DNA from: JANQJD01 sp965601685
Lineage (GTDB): Bacteria > Pseudomonadota > Alphaproteobacteria > Rhodospirillales > Rhodospirillaceae
Length of the DNA stretch: 64,000 bases
Direction of reading: 5' to 3'
Assembly (NCBI GenBank): GCA_965601685.1
Contig: CBFCWI010000002.1
Coordinates: 1 to 64,000, forward strand
The notes beneath the pieces are model-generated. The model searched no databases. It was not told the DNA's origin and was given only the letters and a program-made list of their open reading frames with translations. The translations under genes were made by a program, and so were the position numbers. Of the stretch, positions 1 through 9,278 are shown piece after piece (positions within the stretch are counted from its first letter, which is position 1; each line of letters begins with the position of its first letter).

Positions 1-386
1 TACTAACGCCTTATCGTAAGACCTTTCTCCGAGATGCACAGATCAGACAGTTCTCTAAACCGCCGTCCACGCATCCCTTCCTGCTCTACACCCTGTCAAA
101 GAACGAGGGACACCCGAAATCAGAAGGCGTCACCCTCCGTAAGGAGGCTTCTAAACCAACCTGCTGGAAGCTGTCAAGGTTTTTCTTCTGCTATTTTTCA
201 ATCCGCCTCGTCGGTCGTTCCCCTGCTTTCCAGATTACAACCGCATCTGCATTTGACAGAAAACCTGTTATACGTGTGTAGAAATACAATATTATGGAAA
301 TACAATTCCTAGAATGACCGTACAGTTCTACACACATGTGCCACGGCGGATACTACCACAGTCTCCATACATAAAAGGACGAATCC
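1..386. other. Non-coding stretch at window edge
   Basis: No gene is recognisable on either strand. A 92-codon open frame at 34-312 has no familiar motif and a Ser/Arg-rich composition typical of chance frames. The stretch lies downstream of purB, which is transcribed leftward and stops at 387. No T-run terminator hairpin is visible. Confidence 0.5.
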
Positions 387-1703
387 TTATAGTTCTCTTT
401 CAAACACTCTCTTCATAATCGCTTCAACATAACGGGTATGGAATGACGCGTTGAACAGAGTCTTTAGATCTTTATACGAGAGGTGTTTTTCAACATCTGG
501 ATCTTCTGAGAGAAGATCCAGAAAATGAGTCTGACTCTTCCATGCTGCCATGGCATTACGCTGCACTACTTGGTAAGCCTCTTCACGACTCATACCCGCC
601 TGGATCAGGGAAAGGAGTACTTGTTGCGAATATATTAGACCACAAAGCTTTTCAAGGTTACTAGCAATAGATTCCTGGTGTATGACTAATCCGTCCAGTA
701 CAGAGACGAGCCGATCTAAAGCAAAGTCAAGTACTATGGTAGCATCTGGACCAATGACTCTTTCCACGGAAGAATGTGAGATATCACGCTCGTGCCACAA
801 GGCAACATTCTCTAGAGCTGGAATTCCCGCACTCCGTACCAGACGAGCAAGACCTGTCAGATTCTCAGTGAGGATTGGGTTACGCTTATGAGGCATAGCT
901 GATGACCCCTTCTGGCCCGGTGCAAAGTCTTCTTCTACTTCACGGACTTCTGTACGCTGTAAGTGGCGAATCTCAATGGCAAACCGCTCGACAGAACTGG
1001 CTATCACTGATAGCGTGGTAAAAAACACAGCATGGCGGTCACGTGGAATGACTTGGGTAGCAATAGGTTCTTGTTTGAGACCAAGCTTCCCAGCTACATA
1101 CTGTTCGACGAAGGGGTCAATATGAGCGAATGTACCGACGGCACCTGAGATAGAACAAGTCGCGATCTCCTCTTGAGCCTGCCATAGTCTCCGACGGTTA
1201 CGAGCGAATTCTGCATAAAAACTAGCAAATTTGAGACCGAGCGTGGTTGGCTCAGCGTGTATGCCATGGCTACGTCCTATGCAGAGGGTATGTTTGTGTT
1301 CGAGTGCACGCCGCTTGCAGGCTTTGAGAACTCTATTGATATCCTCCTGTAGCAGTTCAGCCGCCTGCTTGCATTGCACCGCATAGCAGGTGTCAAGCAC
1401 ATCGGATGATGTCATACCCTGGTGTACAAAACGAGCAGCAGGGCCTACAGACTCTGAAAGTTCAGTCAGAAAGGCAATGACATCGTGATGGATCTCCCTT
1501 TCAAGTATTTCTATACGTGCCACTCGCTCAGCTGTATAAGGTTTATCACCTTTTGCCCACACTGCTTGTGCTGCATCCACTGGAATGAGACCCAGTTGGG
1601 CTAGAGCCTCACAGGCATAAGCTTCAATCAAAAACCAGATGCGAAGTCTGTTAGCATCCGCCCAGATTCGTGCCATAGCGGGTCGCGTGTAACGGGGTAT
1701 CAT
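387..1703 (-). CDS. purB: Adenylosuccinate lyase
   Basis: PurB cleaves SAICAR to AICAR plus fumarate and adenylosuccinate to AMP plus fumarate, two steps of purine synthesis in the cytoplasm. The 438-residue protein has the usual length. The fumarase/aspartase-superfamily signature [11 protein letters not shown] lies at residues 266-276 and carries the mobile-loop catalytic serine. The conserved active-site histidine segment [10 protein letters not shown] is near residue 146, and TSSDVLDT near residue 98. The ATG start gives the usual [14 protein letters not shown]-terminus of short PurB proteins. folK lies upstream on the same strand, 70 bp away, so the two may be cotranscribed. No anomalies are seen. 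Confidence 0.97.
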   Translation of the reverse strand: MIPRYTRPAMARIWADANRLRIWFLIEAYACEALAQLGLIPVDAAQAVWAKGDKPYTAERVARIEILEREIHHDVIAFLTELSESVGPAARFVHQGMTSSDVLDTCYAVQCKQAAELLQEDINRVLKACKRRALEHKHTLCIGRSHGIHAEPTTLGLKFASFYAEFARNRRRLWQAQEEIATCSISGAVGTFAHIDPFVEQYVAGKLGLKQEPIATQVIPRDRHAVFFTTLSVIASSVERFAIEIRHLQRTEVREVEEDFAPGQKGSSAMPHKRNPILTENLTGLARLVRSAGIPALENVALWHERDISHSSVERVIGPDATIVLDFALDRLVSVLDGLVIHQESIASNLEKLCGLIYSQQVLLSLIQAGMSREEAYQVVQRNAMAAWKSQTHFLDLLSEDPDVEKHLSYKDLKTLFNASFHTRYVEAIMKRVFEREL

Positions 1704-1773
1704 TCCATTCTCCCTGCTCAGATCTACGAATGCGTATCACTGTGAAGATTGAGCATCTGACAAGCCCTGCGCC

Positions 1774-2391
1774 CTAAGCTGGTATGACTGGACTTGCACA
1801 GGCACATGAAGCTCTATTGACTTTCCAGAAGAGGTGACAAGCCTGGCGGCTTTGGCTCTTTTCGGACAGAGCAACCGTACTTTCCAGGCATGCCTGCTGC
1901 CGCGGCTGCCGCAGCCATCGGATCCGTTGCCCTGGCGGCAAAGAGATGGCGATCTGCGAGGCTGTCTGCCCACTTGTTGGATGGCGCCAGTAGGGCACAA
2001 TCTCTGCGAGTGGCCACATGACAAAGGCTCGTTTATGCAGTCTCGGATGAGGGAGGATGGGGGTCGCTTTACAAACAAGGTCATGATAGGCGAGTAGATC
2101 AAGGTCAAGGACTCTTGGGGCATTGGGCACTGTACGGACCCGATTGAAGATTGTCTCTACCTGGTGCAAGGCGGCTAACAGTTCTACAGGTCCCAGAGAG
2201 GTTCTAATCAGGGCTACACCATTGGTGAACCATGGTTGATCAGAGGGCGGTACAGGCGCAGATTCAATCCAGCGGGATCGGCGTATGATAACGACGCCAA
2301 CGATAGCCAGTTGAGAGAGCGCTGCCGTGCAAGTCGAGCGGGGCGCCGTCCCGGACCAGGGAAGATTAGCACCAATGCCGATTAGGATCAT
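1774..2391 (-). CDS. folK: HPPK, 6-hydroxymethyl-dihydropterin pyrophosphokinase
   Basis: FolK transfers pyrophosphate from ATP to 6-hydroxymethyl-7,8-dihydropterin in folate synthesis. The family signature RVLDLDLLAY is at residues 93-102, with the two Mg-binding aspartates at 96 and 98. It is followed by LPHPRLHKRAFVMWPL, which holds the ATP- and pterin-binding residues. The N-terminus IGIGANLPW is typical. At 205 residues it is about 40 longer than most members. The extra C-terminal part, after about residue 165, is Cys-, Ser- and Arg-rich and resembles nothing in the family, so it may be run-on from a lost stop codon. folK is divergent from the NYN-domain gene, an arrangement seen in related alphaproteobacteria. 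Confidence 0.93.
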   Translation of the reverse strand: MILIGIGANLPWSGTAPRSTCTAALSQLAIVGVVIIRRSRWIESAPVPPSDQPWFTNGVALIRTSLGPVELLAALHQVETIFNRVRTVPNAPRVLDLDLLAYHDLVCKATPILPHPRLHKRAFVMWPLAEIVPYWRHPTSGQTASQIAISLPPGQRIRWLRQPRQQACLESTVALSEKSQSRQACHLFWKVNRASCACASPVIPA

Positions 2392-2668
2392 CCTATCCCC
2401 TCTATCCAGGATCAGTTAGATCACTTGCAGCCATTGCCATAACAGCGTATCTTCGAGATGCGCGTTAACCGTTGTTTGAGTTCAGTCTCCACTACATCCG
2501 GGCATCTGTGCCTTTGTCAAGTGACAGCGGTCGGTCATACTACTCAATCATCCATGAATTTAATGTGCACTGATAGATCTCTCCCGATATGTTTGTTTTT
2601 ACCTCGTGGAGAGAGCTCTTCTTTTGTGGATGGGGTGAGTGGATTGTTTGCAAAATGAGGTACTGACC

Positions 2669-3331
2669 ATGATTTTTTATCCGCAAGAACGGATTGGGCT
2701 TTTCATTGATGGTTCTAATCTTTACGCGGCTGCACGGGCTTTAGGATTTGATATTGATTACAAGCGTCTCCTACAAGTCTTTGCATCCAAAGGGCGTCTA
2801 ATACGTTCTTTCTACTACACAGCATTGTTCGAAGATCAAGAGTATTCTCCAATTCGACCATTAGTCGATTGGCTAGATTATAACGGGTATACAATAGTTA
2901 CAAAACCTACTAAAGAATTTATAGATGCATCCGGCAATCGCAAGATAAAGGGTAATATGGATATAGAATTAGCTATAGATGTAATGGAAATGGCTGAACA
3001 TCTTGACCATGTTGTCCTTTTCTCTGGTGATGGCGATTTTAGGAGGCTTGTGGAGGCTGTACAACGCAAAGGTTTACGTGTTACGATAGTGAGTACTGCT
3101 AATTCACAACCTCCAATGATTGCAGATGAGCTACGCAGACAGGCTGACGTTTTCATAGAATTACTAGAACTAGAGCCAGCTGTTTCTCGCATGGTCGCAG
3201 GGCGTACGATGTCGCCTGACAATCGGAGCATGGTGGAAGGACGCTATGCAATGATCGAGCCGGTTATGATGGGTCTGCCTGGGAACGGTGATGAGGAAGC
3301 TGATGAGGCAACATTCGAGTCGTCTCATTAA
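2669..3331 (+). CDS. NYN-domain (LabA/DUF88-like) protein
   Basis: This 220-residue protein belongs to the LabA/DUF88 branch of the NYN (PIN-like) nuclease fold. Conserved acidic motifs are visible: GLFIDGSNLYAAA near the N-terminus, an Asp in GNMDIELAIDVMEMA, and VVLFSGDGDFRRLVE. They form the predicted metal site. The start is ATG 2669, preceded by a GAGG ribosome site at 2657-2660; a longer frame from 2639 has no such site. The family is predicted to be RNA-acting, but the cellular role in proteobacteria is not established. The C-terminal 45 residues are acidic and low in complexity. In many relatives rpoZ and relA/spoT are neighbours; neither is here. Confidence 0.9.
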   Translation: MIFYPQERIGLFIDGSNLYAAARALGFDIDYKRLLQVFASKGRLIRSFYYTALFEDQEYSPIRPLVDWLDYNGYTIVTKPTKEFIDASGNRKIKGNMDIELAIDVMEMAEHLDHVVLFSGDGDFRRLVEAVQRKGLRVTIVSTANSQPPMIADELRRQADVFIELLELEPAVSRMVAGRTMSPDNRSMVEGRYAMIEPVMMGLPGNGDEEADEATFESSH

Positions 3332-4001
3332 CCTTTCCGTGCTCAGAAAGCAATTTTGCCTACGGGGTATGGCGAGCGGCACACTCATCAAGCCCCGATT
3401 CCCAAGATTGGCACACCTGTGCCTTCATTGGGGATGCTGAGTTTACTGAGTTATTGGGTTGCAGGGTCGCAGCCGGACTTTCTTGTATTGTGCTGGTAAA
3501 GCGCGCTACACTCACTCCCCCGGAAAGCCGAGTCTAGGGTAGGGATTGGCTATGGACGTGAGCTGAGACCTATTGCGATAGCTTTACTGGGCTCATCGAG
3601 GTCTGTGCCGCTCTCCCGCCCATCCTTGCTTGACTATGGATGGCATAGGAGCCGTACACCTCTTTGATAATGGCTCATGACCTTAGACCTTACTAGCTGA
3701 CAGTTGCTGACAGTTATCATATATCATAGTGCACGCTACGACATCTAAACTGGCTGATTATGACAGGAGTGGCGTTCTGCAGTCACAGTAGCCGCTATTC
3801 GACGGCGGCGGCTATTATAAAACAAGCTTCCTCTATAACAGGTCGAGGGCAAATCGGTGTATAATATCTTGTAGACAACAGCTTTGCCCTAGCCCCAGAG
3901 TAGCGGCAGCGTGCACGGGCTTCTCTGGGCTCCTCTGTAATCCTTCGTGTATATTGCGCAGCGGACTAGAGCATGCTGTTCGCGCATGAAAGGGGGGAAC
4001 C
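3332..4001. other. 670-bp non-coding interval
   Basis: No coding frame, tRNA, or recognisable RNase P, SRP or tmRNA sequence was found. It holds a perfect 10-bp tandem duplication at 3696-3715. The site follows the NYN gene where relatives often carry rpoZ, and I found no trace of an omega-subunit motif. The promoter of the downstream alpha-glucan genes presumably lies here. A GGGGGG purine run ends 7 bases before the ATG at 4002 and can act as a ribosome site. Confidence 0.5.
3696..3715. repeat. Perfect 10-bp tandem duplication
   Basis: GCTGACAGTT occurs twice head to tail with no gap. It lies in the non-coding interval about 290 bp upstream of the GH13/glgE pair. The period is one DNA helical turn. 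Confidence 0.9.
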
Positions 4002-5288
4002 ATGACTGAGGGGCCACGTATTTACAATCTTTTTCCACTTCTTGTAGGCACTGTGCAACAGTGGGAAGGGCATCTCTCACGCATTGCGTGCATGGGGTTT
4101 AATTGGGTATATGTCAATCCATTTCACTATCCTGGCTTCTCAGGCAGCCTTTATGCTGTTAAGGACTACTATCGCCTCCATCCTCTGATGGAGGATGGAG
4201 AACACAATCTGGATACGCTGATTAGAAGATTCTGTAAACGAGCAGCAGAATACGGTCTATCAGTCATCATGGATTTAGTGATAAATCATACTGCCAAGGA
4301 TTCAGTCCTCGTCGAACAGTACCCGCAATGGTTCAGACGTGAGACTGATGGCTTACTTTATTCACCCCGTGCTATCGATCCAGCTGACTCTCGTAAAGTT
4401 ACTATCTGGGGCGATCTAGCCGAGCTAGATTACCAGACACCATCCACCCAGGCAGCTCTAGTAAGCTATTTTGGCAACCTGATCGGTTATTTTATCGACT
4501 GTGGCATCCAGGGGTTTCGATGTGATGCTGCATACCAAGTACCGGCAGAAGCTTGGTACAAACTCATCCGTTTTGCCCGTTTTAAGGAAAAGGGGACGAT
4601 CTTTTTGGCAGAGTCACTAGGTTGTAAATTAGAACAAATACAAGCCTTGCGATCATCTGGATTTGATTACCTTTTCAATAGCGCCAAGTGGTGGGATTGT
4701 AGAGAACCCTGGTTACTAGAGCAATACGAAGCTTTTCGCCACATCGCCCCCTCAATCGCCTTTCCGGAAAGCCATGATACTGATCGACTGGTAACTGATC
4801 TATCCAGACAGGATATTATCGATCCGTCTGTTGTAGAACGTGCCTACCGCTTGCACTACCTGCGAGCGGCAACGTTCTCGACAGGCGTTATGATGCCGCT
4901 TGGCTATGAATTCGGCTTTAGCCATAGACTCCACGTTGTAACCACACGTCAAGAGGATTGGGAATACCCTCGTTTTGACTTATCGGCTTGGATTACAGCT
5001 GTCAACCATCTGAAGGCTATGACTCACGTTTTGAATGTGGAAGGGCCGCAGTATCTTGTTCGCACTGGCAGTTTAACGGTGGTTGGTTTAATACGGCGGA
5101 TTCATGGGGACCATTCATGGGTCGTCACTTATATGAATACTGATCTCTTCCAACCTCACGATATCCAGATAATAAATCTAGATAATGCAGCCCATGAAGT
5201 TACACCAGACCGCATAGGTATGACTCTGCATGTTGGTGATACTCTTGTGCTAGCGCCAGGTGAGGCGCGTATGTTCGTTAGCGAGTGA
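4002..5288 (+). CDS. GH13 alpha-amylase-family protein, GlgE partner
   Basis: This 428-residue protein has the GH13 (beta/alpha)8 fold. All three catalytic carboxylates are present: nucleophile D175 (FRCDAAY), acid/base E204 (FLAESLG), and D259 in a SHDT motif where most members have NHD. The region-I motif MDLVINHTA is also intact. It sits 90 bp upstream of glgE, as a paired alpha-amylase-family gene does in several alphaproteobacteria, so it probably acts on the same alpha-1,4-glucan or maltodextrin pool. Its exact reaction (hydrolase, transferase or branching-like) cannot be read from sequence. It lacks a signal peptide and is cytoplasmic. It is short compared with classical alpha-amylases and seems to have only a minimal C-terminal beta domain. 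Confidence 0.88.
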   Translation: MTEGPRIYNLFPLLVGTVQQWEGHLSRIACMGFNWVYVNPFHYPGFSGSLYAVKDYYRLHPLMEDGEHNLDTLIRRFCKRAAEYGLSVIMDLVINHTAKDSVLVEQYPQWFRRETDGLLYSPRAIDPADSRKVTIWGDLAELDYQTPSTQAALVSYFGNLIGYFIDCGIQGFRCDAAYQVPAEAWYKLIRFARFKEKGTIFLAESLGCKLEQIQALRSSGFDYLFNSAKWWDCREPWLLEQYEAFRHIAPSIAFPESHDTDRLVTDLSRQDIIDPSVVERAYRLHYLRAATFSTGVMMPLGYEFGFSHRLHVVTTRQEDWEYPRFDLSAWITAVNHLKAMTHVLNVEGPQYLVRTGSLTVVGLIRRIHGDHSWVVTYMNTDLFQPHDIQIINLDNAAHEVTPDRIGMTLHVGDTLVLAPGEARMFVSE

Positions 5289-5378
5289 CCGTAAGCTGTG
5301 TTGCGTACGTACGGTGCAGGACAATCCTCTCTCTGTGCAAGGTCTCAAGTAGAATGGAAGTGTATAAAGGAATATGTA

Positions 5379-7421
5379 ATGAACGCTATTGAGGAAAGGA
5401 CAGCCCAAGTCCACGGACCAGCTATAGTTAATGCTCTGCTTGCTACAGTTAGCAGCCGCCCGATCATGATCACTAATGTTCAACCAGAAATTGATAATGG
5501 TCGCTTTGCTGTCAAGAGGACGGTAGGGGATACCTTTATCGTGCGGACGACCGTCTTCAAAGACGGGCATGACAGATTAACAGTGATGCTGCTGTGGAAA
5601 CGTCACGAAGAACCGGACTGGCATGAAACACCGATGACAGTGGTCAATCCGGGTCTTGATGTATACGAAGGACACTTTTTACTAGAATATAACACATACT
5701 ACCTTTATACTGTTGAAGCGTGGGTCGATATATGGGAGAGCTGGTGCGAGGAGCTCCAAAAAAAGCTGATGGCAGAACAAGAGGTTTCTCTTGAGCTTAT
5801 CGAAGGCCGGCTTCTAGTGGAGGAGACTCTGAGTCGGGCGAACAATCCAGACAGGCAGAATCTCGCCGAGGTCCTCAGGCAGTTCGAGGAAGCGGATTAT
5901 ACCAGACGTTGTCATCTCTTGCTATCCGAATATGTCAAAACGCTCATGAAACACTGGGCAGATCGGAGTTATGGTTGTCGTTATGATCGTGTGTTAGAAC
6001 TGTTCGTGGATCGTGTGAGTGCCCGTTATGCAGCTTGGTACGAGATGTTCCACCGATCTCAAGGCACTAGGCAGGGGAAAAGCGCGACTTTTCATGATTG
6101 TGCACGTCGCCTACCCGAGATTCGGGCTCTTGGCTTTGATGTCATCTATCTTGTGCCTATCCATCCAATCGGTCGCACTCACCGTAAAGGCCCTAACAAC
6201 GCACTCACTGTCGGTCCTAATGATCCGGGCAGTCCTTATGCCATTGGTGCGGTTGAAGGCGGGCACACAGCTATCCATCCTGATTTGGGTACGCTTGATG
6301 ATTTTCGGCACTTTGTCCATATAGCGAACACATATGGTCTAGAAGTAGCACTCGATTTCGCTATTCAGTGCTCTCCCGATCATCCCTGGGTAAAGGAAGC
6401 ACCGCAATGGTTCCAATTCCGTCCCGATGGGACCATCAAGTACGCGGAAAACCCGCCAAAAAAATATCAAGACATCGTTAATGTTGACTTTTATAATCCT
6501 GATGCGATCAATTTATGGAAAGAGTTACTGAACGTTGTGCTCTTTTGGATAGAACAGGGTATCAAAATATTCCGTGTCGATAATCCTCATACAAAACCAC
6601 TCCCATTCTGGGAATGGATGATTCGGACAGTACGCTGCAGGCACCCTGAGGTCATTTTTCTATCGGAAGCGTTTACGCGTCCCCCCATGATGAAGACTCT
6701 GGCTAAAATTGGATTTTCACAATCATATAGCTATTTCACATGGCGAAATTTCAAATGGGAGCTAACGGAATATCTAACTGAGTTGACTCAGAGCGATGTC
6801 GCCGAGTACATGCGGCCCAACTTGTTCCCTAACACACCAGACATCCTGCCAGAGTTTCTCCAGAAGGGAGGACGGCCAGCTTTTATGATCCGATTCATCC
6901 TAGCAGCTACACTATCTCCGGTTTATGGTCTTTACAACGGCTTTGAATTGTGTGAGAACAAGGCGGTGCCGGGTAAGGAAGAATATTGCGACTCTGAGAA
7001 ATATGCTTACAAAGTCTGGGATTGGGATCGGTTTGGTAACATTAAGAGTTTAATCACAACTGTTAACCGTATCAGGAGAGAAAACACGGCGTTTCATGAA
7101 TTGGCAAACTTGCAATTCCATGTTGCCCATGATGACAATATCCTTTTCTATAGCAAAATAAGCGCTGATCGTTCTAACGTGGTTCTCATTGCGGTCAACC
7201 TTGATCCGTTTGACGTCCATGAGTGTACAATCGAAGTTCCGCTCTCTGAGATAGGCTTGAGCGAACAAGATAATTATGCAGTTCAGGAACTGATTTCGGG
7301 TGAAAAACACCTATGGAGTGGGGTGCAGCACAGGATTCGCCTCGATCCTCAAACGACTCCTGCCTTCCTCCTGCATATCATTCCATGGCGTCATGTCGAC
7401 TTTGAAAGCCCTAGTTGGTAA
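5379..7421 (+). CDS. glgE: Alpha-1,4-glucan:maltose-1-phosphate maltosyltransferase
   Basis: GlgE extends alpha-1,4-glucan chains with maltosyl units from maltose-1-phosphate. The 680-residue protein has the N-terminal maltosyltransferase domain (about residues 20-150), an alpha-helical insert, then a GH13_3 catalytic domain. The diagnostic motif RVDNPHTKPLPFW carries nucleophile D401, and FLSEAFTRP carries acid/base E430. The start is ATG 5379 with an AAAGGA ribosome site at 5367-5371; an earlier GTG frame from 5298 adds 27 residues without homology. The donor is made in other bacteria by TreS plus maltokinase, or by GlgM; neither gene is in this window. With the neighbouring GH13 proteins it points to alpha-glucan storage. 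Confidence 0.95.
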   Translation: MNAIEERTAQVHGPAIVNALLATVSSRPIMITNVQPEIDNGRFAVKRTVGDTFIVRTTVFKDGHDRLTVMLLWKRHEEPDWHETPMTVVNPGLDVYEGHFLLEYNTYYLYTVEAWVDIWESWCEELQKKLMAEQEVSLELIEGRLLVEETLSRANNPDRQNLAEVLRQFEEADYTRRCHLLLSEYVKTLMKHWADRSYGCRYDRVLELFVDRVSARYAAWYEMFHRSQGTRQGKSATFHDCARRLPEIRALGFDVIYLVPIHPIGRTHRKGPNNALTVGPNDPGSPYAIGAVEGGHTAIHPDLGTLDDFRHFVHIANTYGLEVALDFAIQCSPDHPWVKEAPQWFQFRPDGTIKYAENPPKKYQDIVNVDFYNPDAINLWKELLNVVLFWIEQGIKIFRVDNPHTKPLPFWEWMIRTVRCRHPEVIFLSEAFTRPPMMKTLAKIGFSQSYSYFTWRNFKWELTEYLTELTQSDVAEYMRPNLFPNTPDILPEFLQKGGRPAFMIRFILAATLSPVYGLYNGFELCENKAVPGKEEYCDSEKYAYKVWDWDRFGNIKSLITTVNRIRRENTAFHELANLQFHVAHDDNILFYSKISADRSNVVLIAVNLDPFDVHECTIEVPLSEIGLSEQDNYAVQELISGEKHLWSGVQHRIRLDPQTTPAFLLHIIPWRHVDFESPSW

Positions 7422-8076
7422 TCAGGCGACTAAAGGTGAAGCGCGGTCTTTGCCCGTCCTGCAGCCAGACATTCGCTCGGGATGGCGGAAAGATTGCTTT
7501 TCCCTAATGGGGATTTTCAATATACATGGATTAAGAGAAGAATGACAGGCTGATGACAGGCTGGTCACTCGTGTACAGCTCAGTGCCTTACTGACACGTG
7601 CCTGCACAGCTATATGGTTACGCATAAACCATAGGGCTTCTCTACGATGGTTGTTGGTGCCATGAGCGATATCTCTCATGTCTCAATCTCTCATGAATCT
7701 CATGCTCCGCTGTAGTATGACGGATGTTGCAGCAGTGACTGTGGGGAGTCATCTTGACTGTGTATTAGATCACTATCCATTAATCAAGCAGTGAATCCAT
7801 ATGATGAATGATCCTCCTAAAACAGAATAAATAATAAAGCAGAAAATATTATAGAATGTTATTATGAGAGATTTTTAATCTTTTGTTGGAATTCTGAGTT
7901 ATATATAACATATATTATTTATAGAAATCTCAATTACTTATTTATTTCCTAACATGTACATTATTCCTGTGCAGAAACGACTCCAAAGATTGACGGTTCC
8001 CGAGTGGCAGGTCTACTATCCATCCTTTCTGAACAGGCAGCATGCTCTCCGCAAAGATAGGATGTAGGATGGTATC
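7422..8076. other. 655-bp non-coding, AT-rich interval
   Basis: There is no convincing gene. The interval contains a perfect 11-bp tandem duplication (7542-7563) and ATCTCTCATG repeated at 7671-7680 and 7686-7695, with a third partial copy just after. The right part (about 7800-7960) is strongly AT-rich, and probably holds the promoter region of serC-serA. No clear terminator for glgE was seen. Confidence 0.5.
7542..7563. repeat. Perfect 11-bp tandem duplication
   Basis: ATGACAGGCTG occurs twice with no gap, about 120 bp downstream of glgE. It shares the core TGACAG with the duplication upstream of the GH13/glgE pair. Confidence 0.9.
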
Positions 8077-9246
8077 ATGATAAGCAGGCTTTTGCGGCCC
8101 ACCGTGCGACCAGCTAACATCAACTTTTCCTCTGGGCCATGCGCAAAGCCGCCTGGCTGGTCGTTCGATCATCTCCATGGGGCATTGCTTGGCCGCTCGC
8201 ACCGAACACAGTCCGGTTACGGCCGCCTGCGGGAGGTCATCGAGCGCAGCCGCATCCTCTTAGGGATTCCAGTAGACTGGCGTCTTGGCATCGTGCCAGC
8301 TTCCGATACTGGGGCTGTTGAAATGGCAATGTGGTCTCTGCTTGGGCCTCGCGGTGTGGATGCATTAGTATGGGAAAGCTTTGGTGAAGGTTGGGTCACT
8401 GATATTGTTGAGCAGCTACACCTGAAGGATGTCCGTATCTTCCGAGCTAACTATGGTCAGCTACCAGACCTCTCACAGGTGGATTCTGAACGCGACATAG
8501 TCTTTACCTGGAACGGGACAACAGCCGGGGTTAAAGTACCTGACGGTAACTGGATTGCTAGGGATCGCCATGGGTTAGCGATTTGCGATGCTACCTCTGC
8601 GGTGTTTGCTATGGATATGCCATGGGACAGACTAGATGTTGTGACATGGTCTTGGCAGAAGGTTTTAGGAGGCGAGGCTGCTCATGGTATGCTCGCATTA
8701 TCCCCTAGAGCGGTGAGGAGACTCGAATCCTATATGCCACCGTGGCCATTGCCAAAAATCTTCCGTCTCACCAGGCATGGGCGGCTGATCGAGAGCCTCT
8801 TCGATGGCGAGACCATCAACACCCCCTCGATGCTCGCAGTTGAGGATCAGATTGCGGCTTTACAATGGGCAGAATCTGCTGGCGGCTTACAAGGGTTGAT
8901 TTCCCGCTCTATGGCTAACCTCAAGGTAGTTGAGGACTGGGTAGCAATGTCATCATGGGCAGATTTTCTATCTGAAGTTCCTGCCACTCGCTCTAATACG
9001 TCTATTTGTCTCAAGATCGTTGCACCCTGGTTCAAGGCACTTCCCCCTACAGCACAGGCTGCAGTTGCTAAGACTATCGCGAATCTTCTTGACCAAGAAG
9101 ACGTAGCTCGTGACATCAGTGCCTACCGTGATGCACCACCGGGTCTACGCATCTGGGGCGGCGCAACAGTGGAAACTACCGATATTGCCGCTCTGTGCCT
9201 GTGGCTAGACTGGGCAGTCACCCAGGTAGCTACTGGACAGAGTTAA
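8077..9246 (+). CDS. serC: Phosphoserine aminotransferase
   Basis: SerC converts 3-phosphohydroxypyruvate and glutamate to phosphoserine, the second step of serine synthesis. The 389-residue protein matches the Methanosarcina/alphaproteobacterial type: [14 protein letters not shown] at the N-terminus, [10 protein letters not shown], and the PLP-lysine segment [15 protein letters not shown]. The start is ATG 8077 at the end of an AT-rich leader, and the N-terminal motif falls where expected. serA follows 32 bp after the serC stop, so the two form an operon covering the first two steps of serine synthesis; serB is not in the window. Confidence 0.96.
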   Translation: MISRLLRPTVRPANINFSSGPCAKPPGWSFDHLHGALLGRSHRTQSGYGRLREVIERSRILLGIPVDWRLGIVPASDTGAVEMAMWSLLGPRGVDALVWESFGEGWVTDIVEQLHLKDVRIFRANYGQLPDLSQVDSERDIVFTWNGTTAGVKVPDGNWIARDRHGLAICDATSAVFAMDMPWDRLDVVTWSWQKVLGGEAAHGMLALSPRAVRRLESYMPPWPLPKIFRLTRHGRLIESLFDGETINTPSMLAVEDQIAALQWAESAGGLQGLISRSMANLKVVEDWVAMSSWADFLSEVPATRSNTSICLKIVAPWFKALPPTAQAAVAKTIANLLDQEDVARDISAYRDAPPGLRIWGGATVETTDIAALCLWLDWAVTQVATGQS

Positions 9247-9278
9247 GAATTTGCGGCTTCCGCAAGGGGACATTGACC

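Noticed and set aside
34..312. 92-codon frame at the window start
   Set aside because: No motif, no ribosome site, composition typical of a chance frame.
1737..2123. 128-codon frame overlapping folK
   Set aside because: It lies in another frame of the clearly recognised folK gene and has no family match.
3332..4001. Possible RNase P, SRP or tmRNA gene in the long gap
   Set aside because: None of the conserved core sequences (such as GAGGAAAGTCCGGGC or GTCCGGAAGGAAGCAG) is present.
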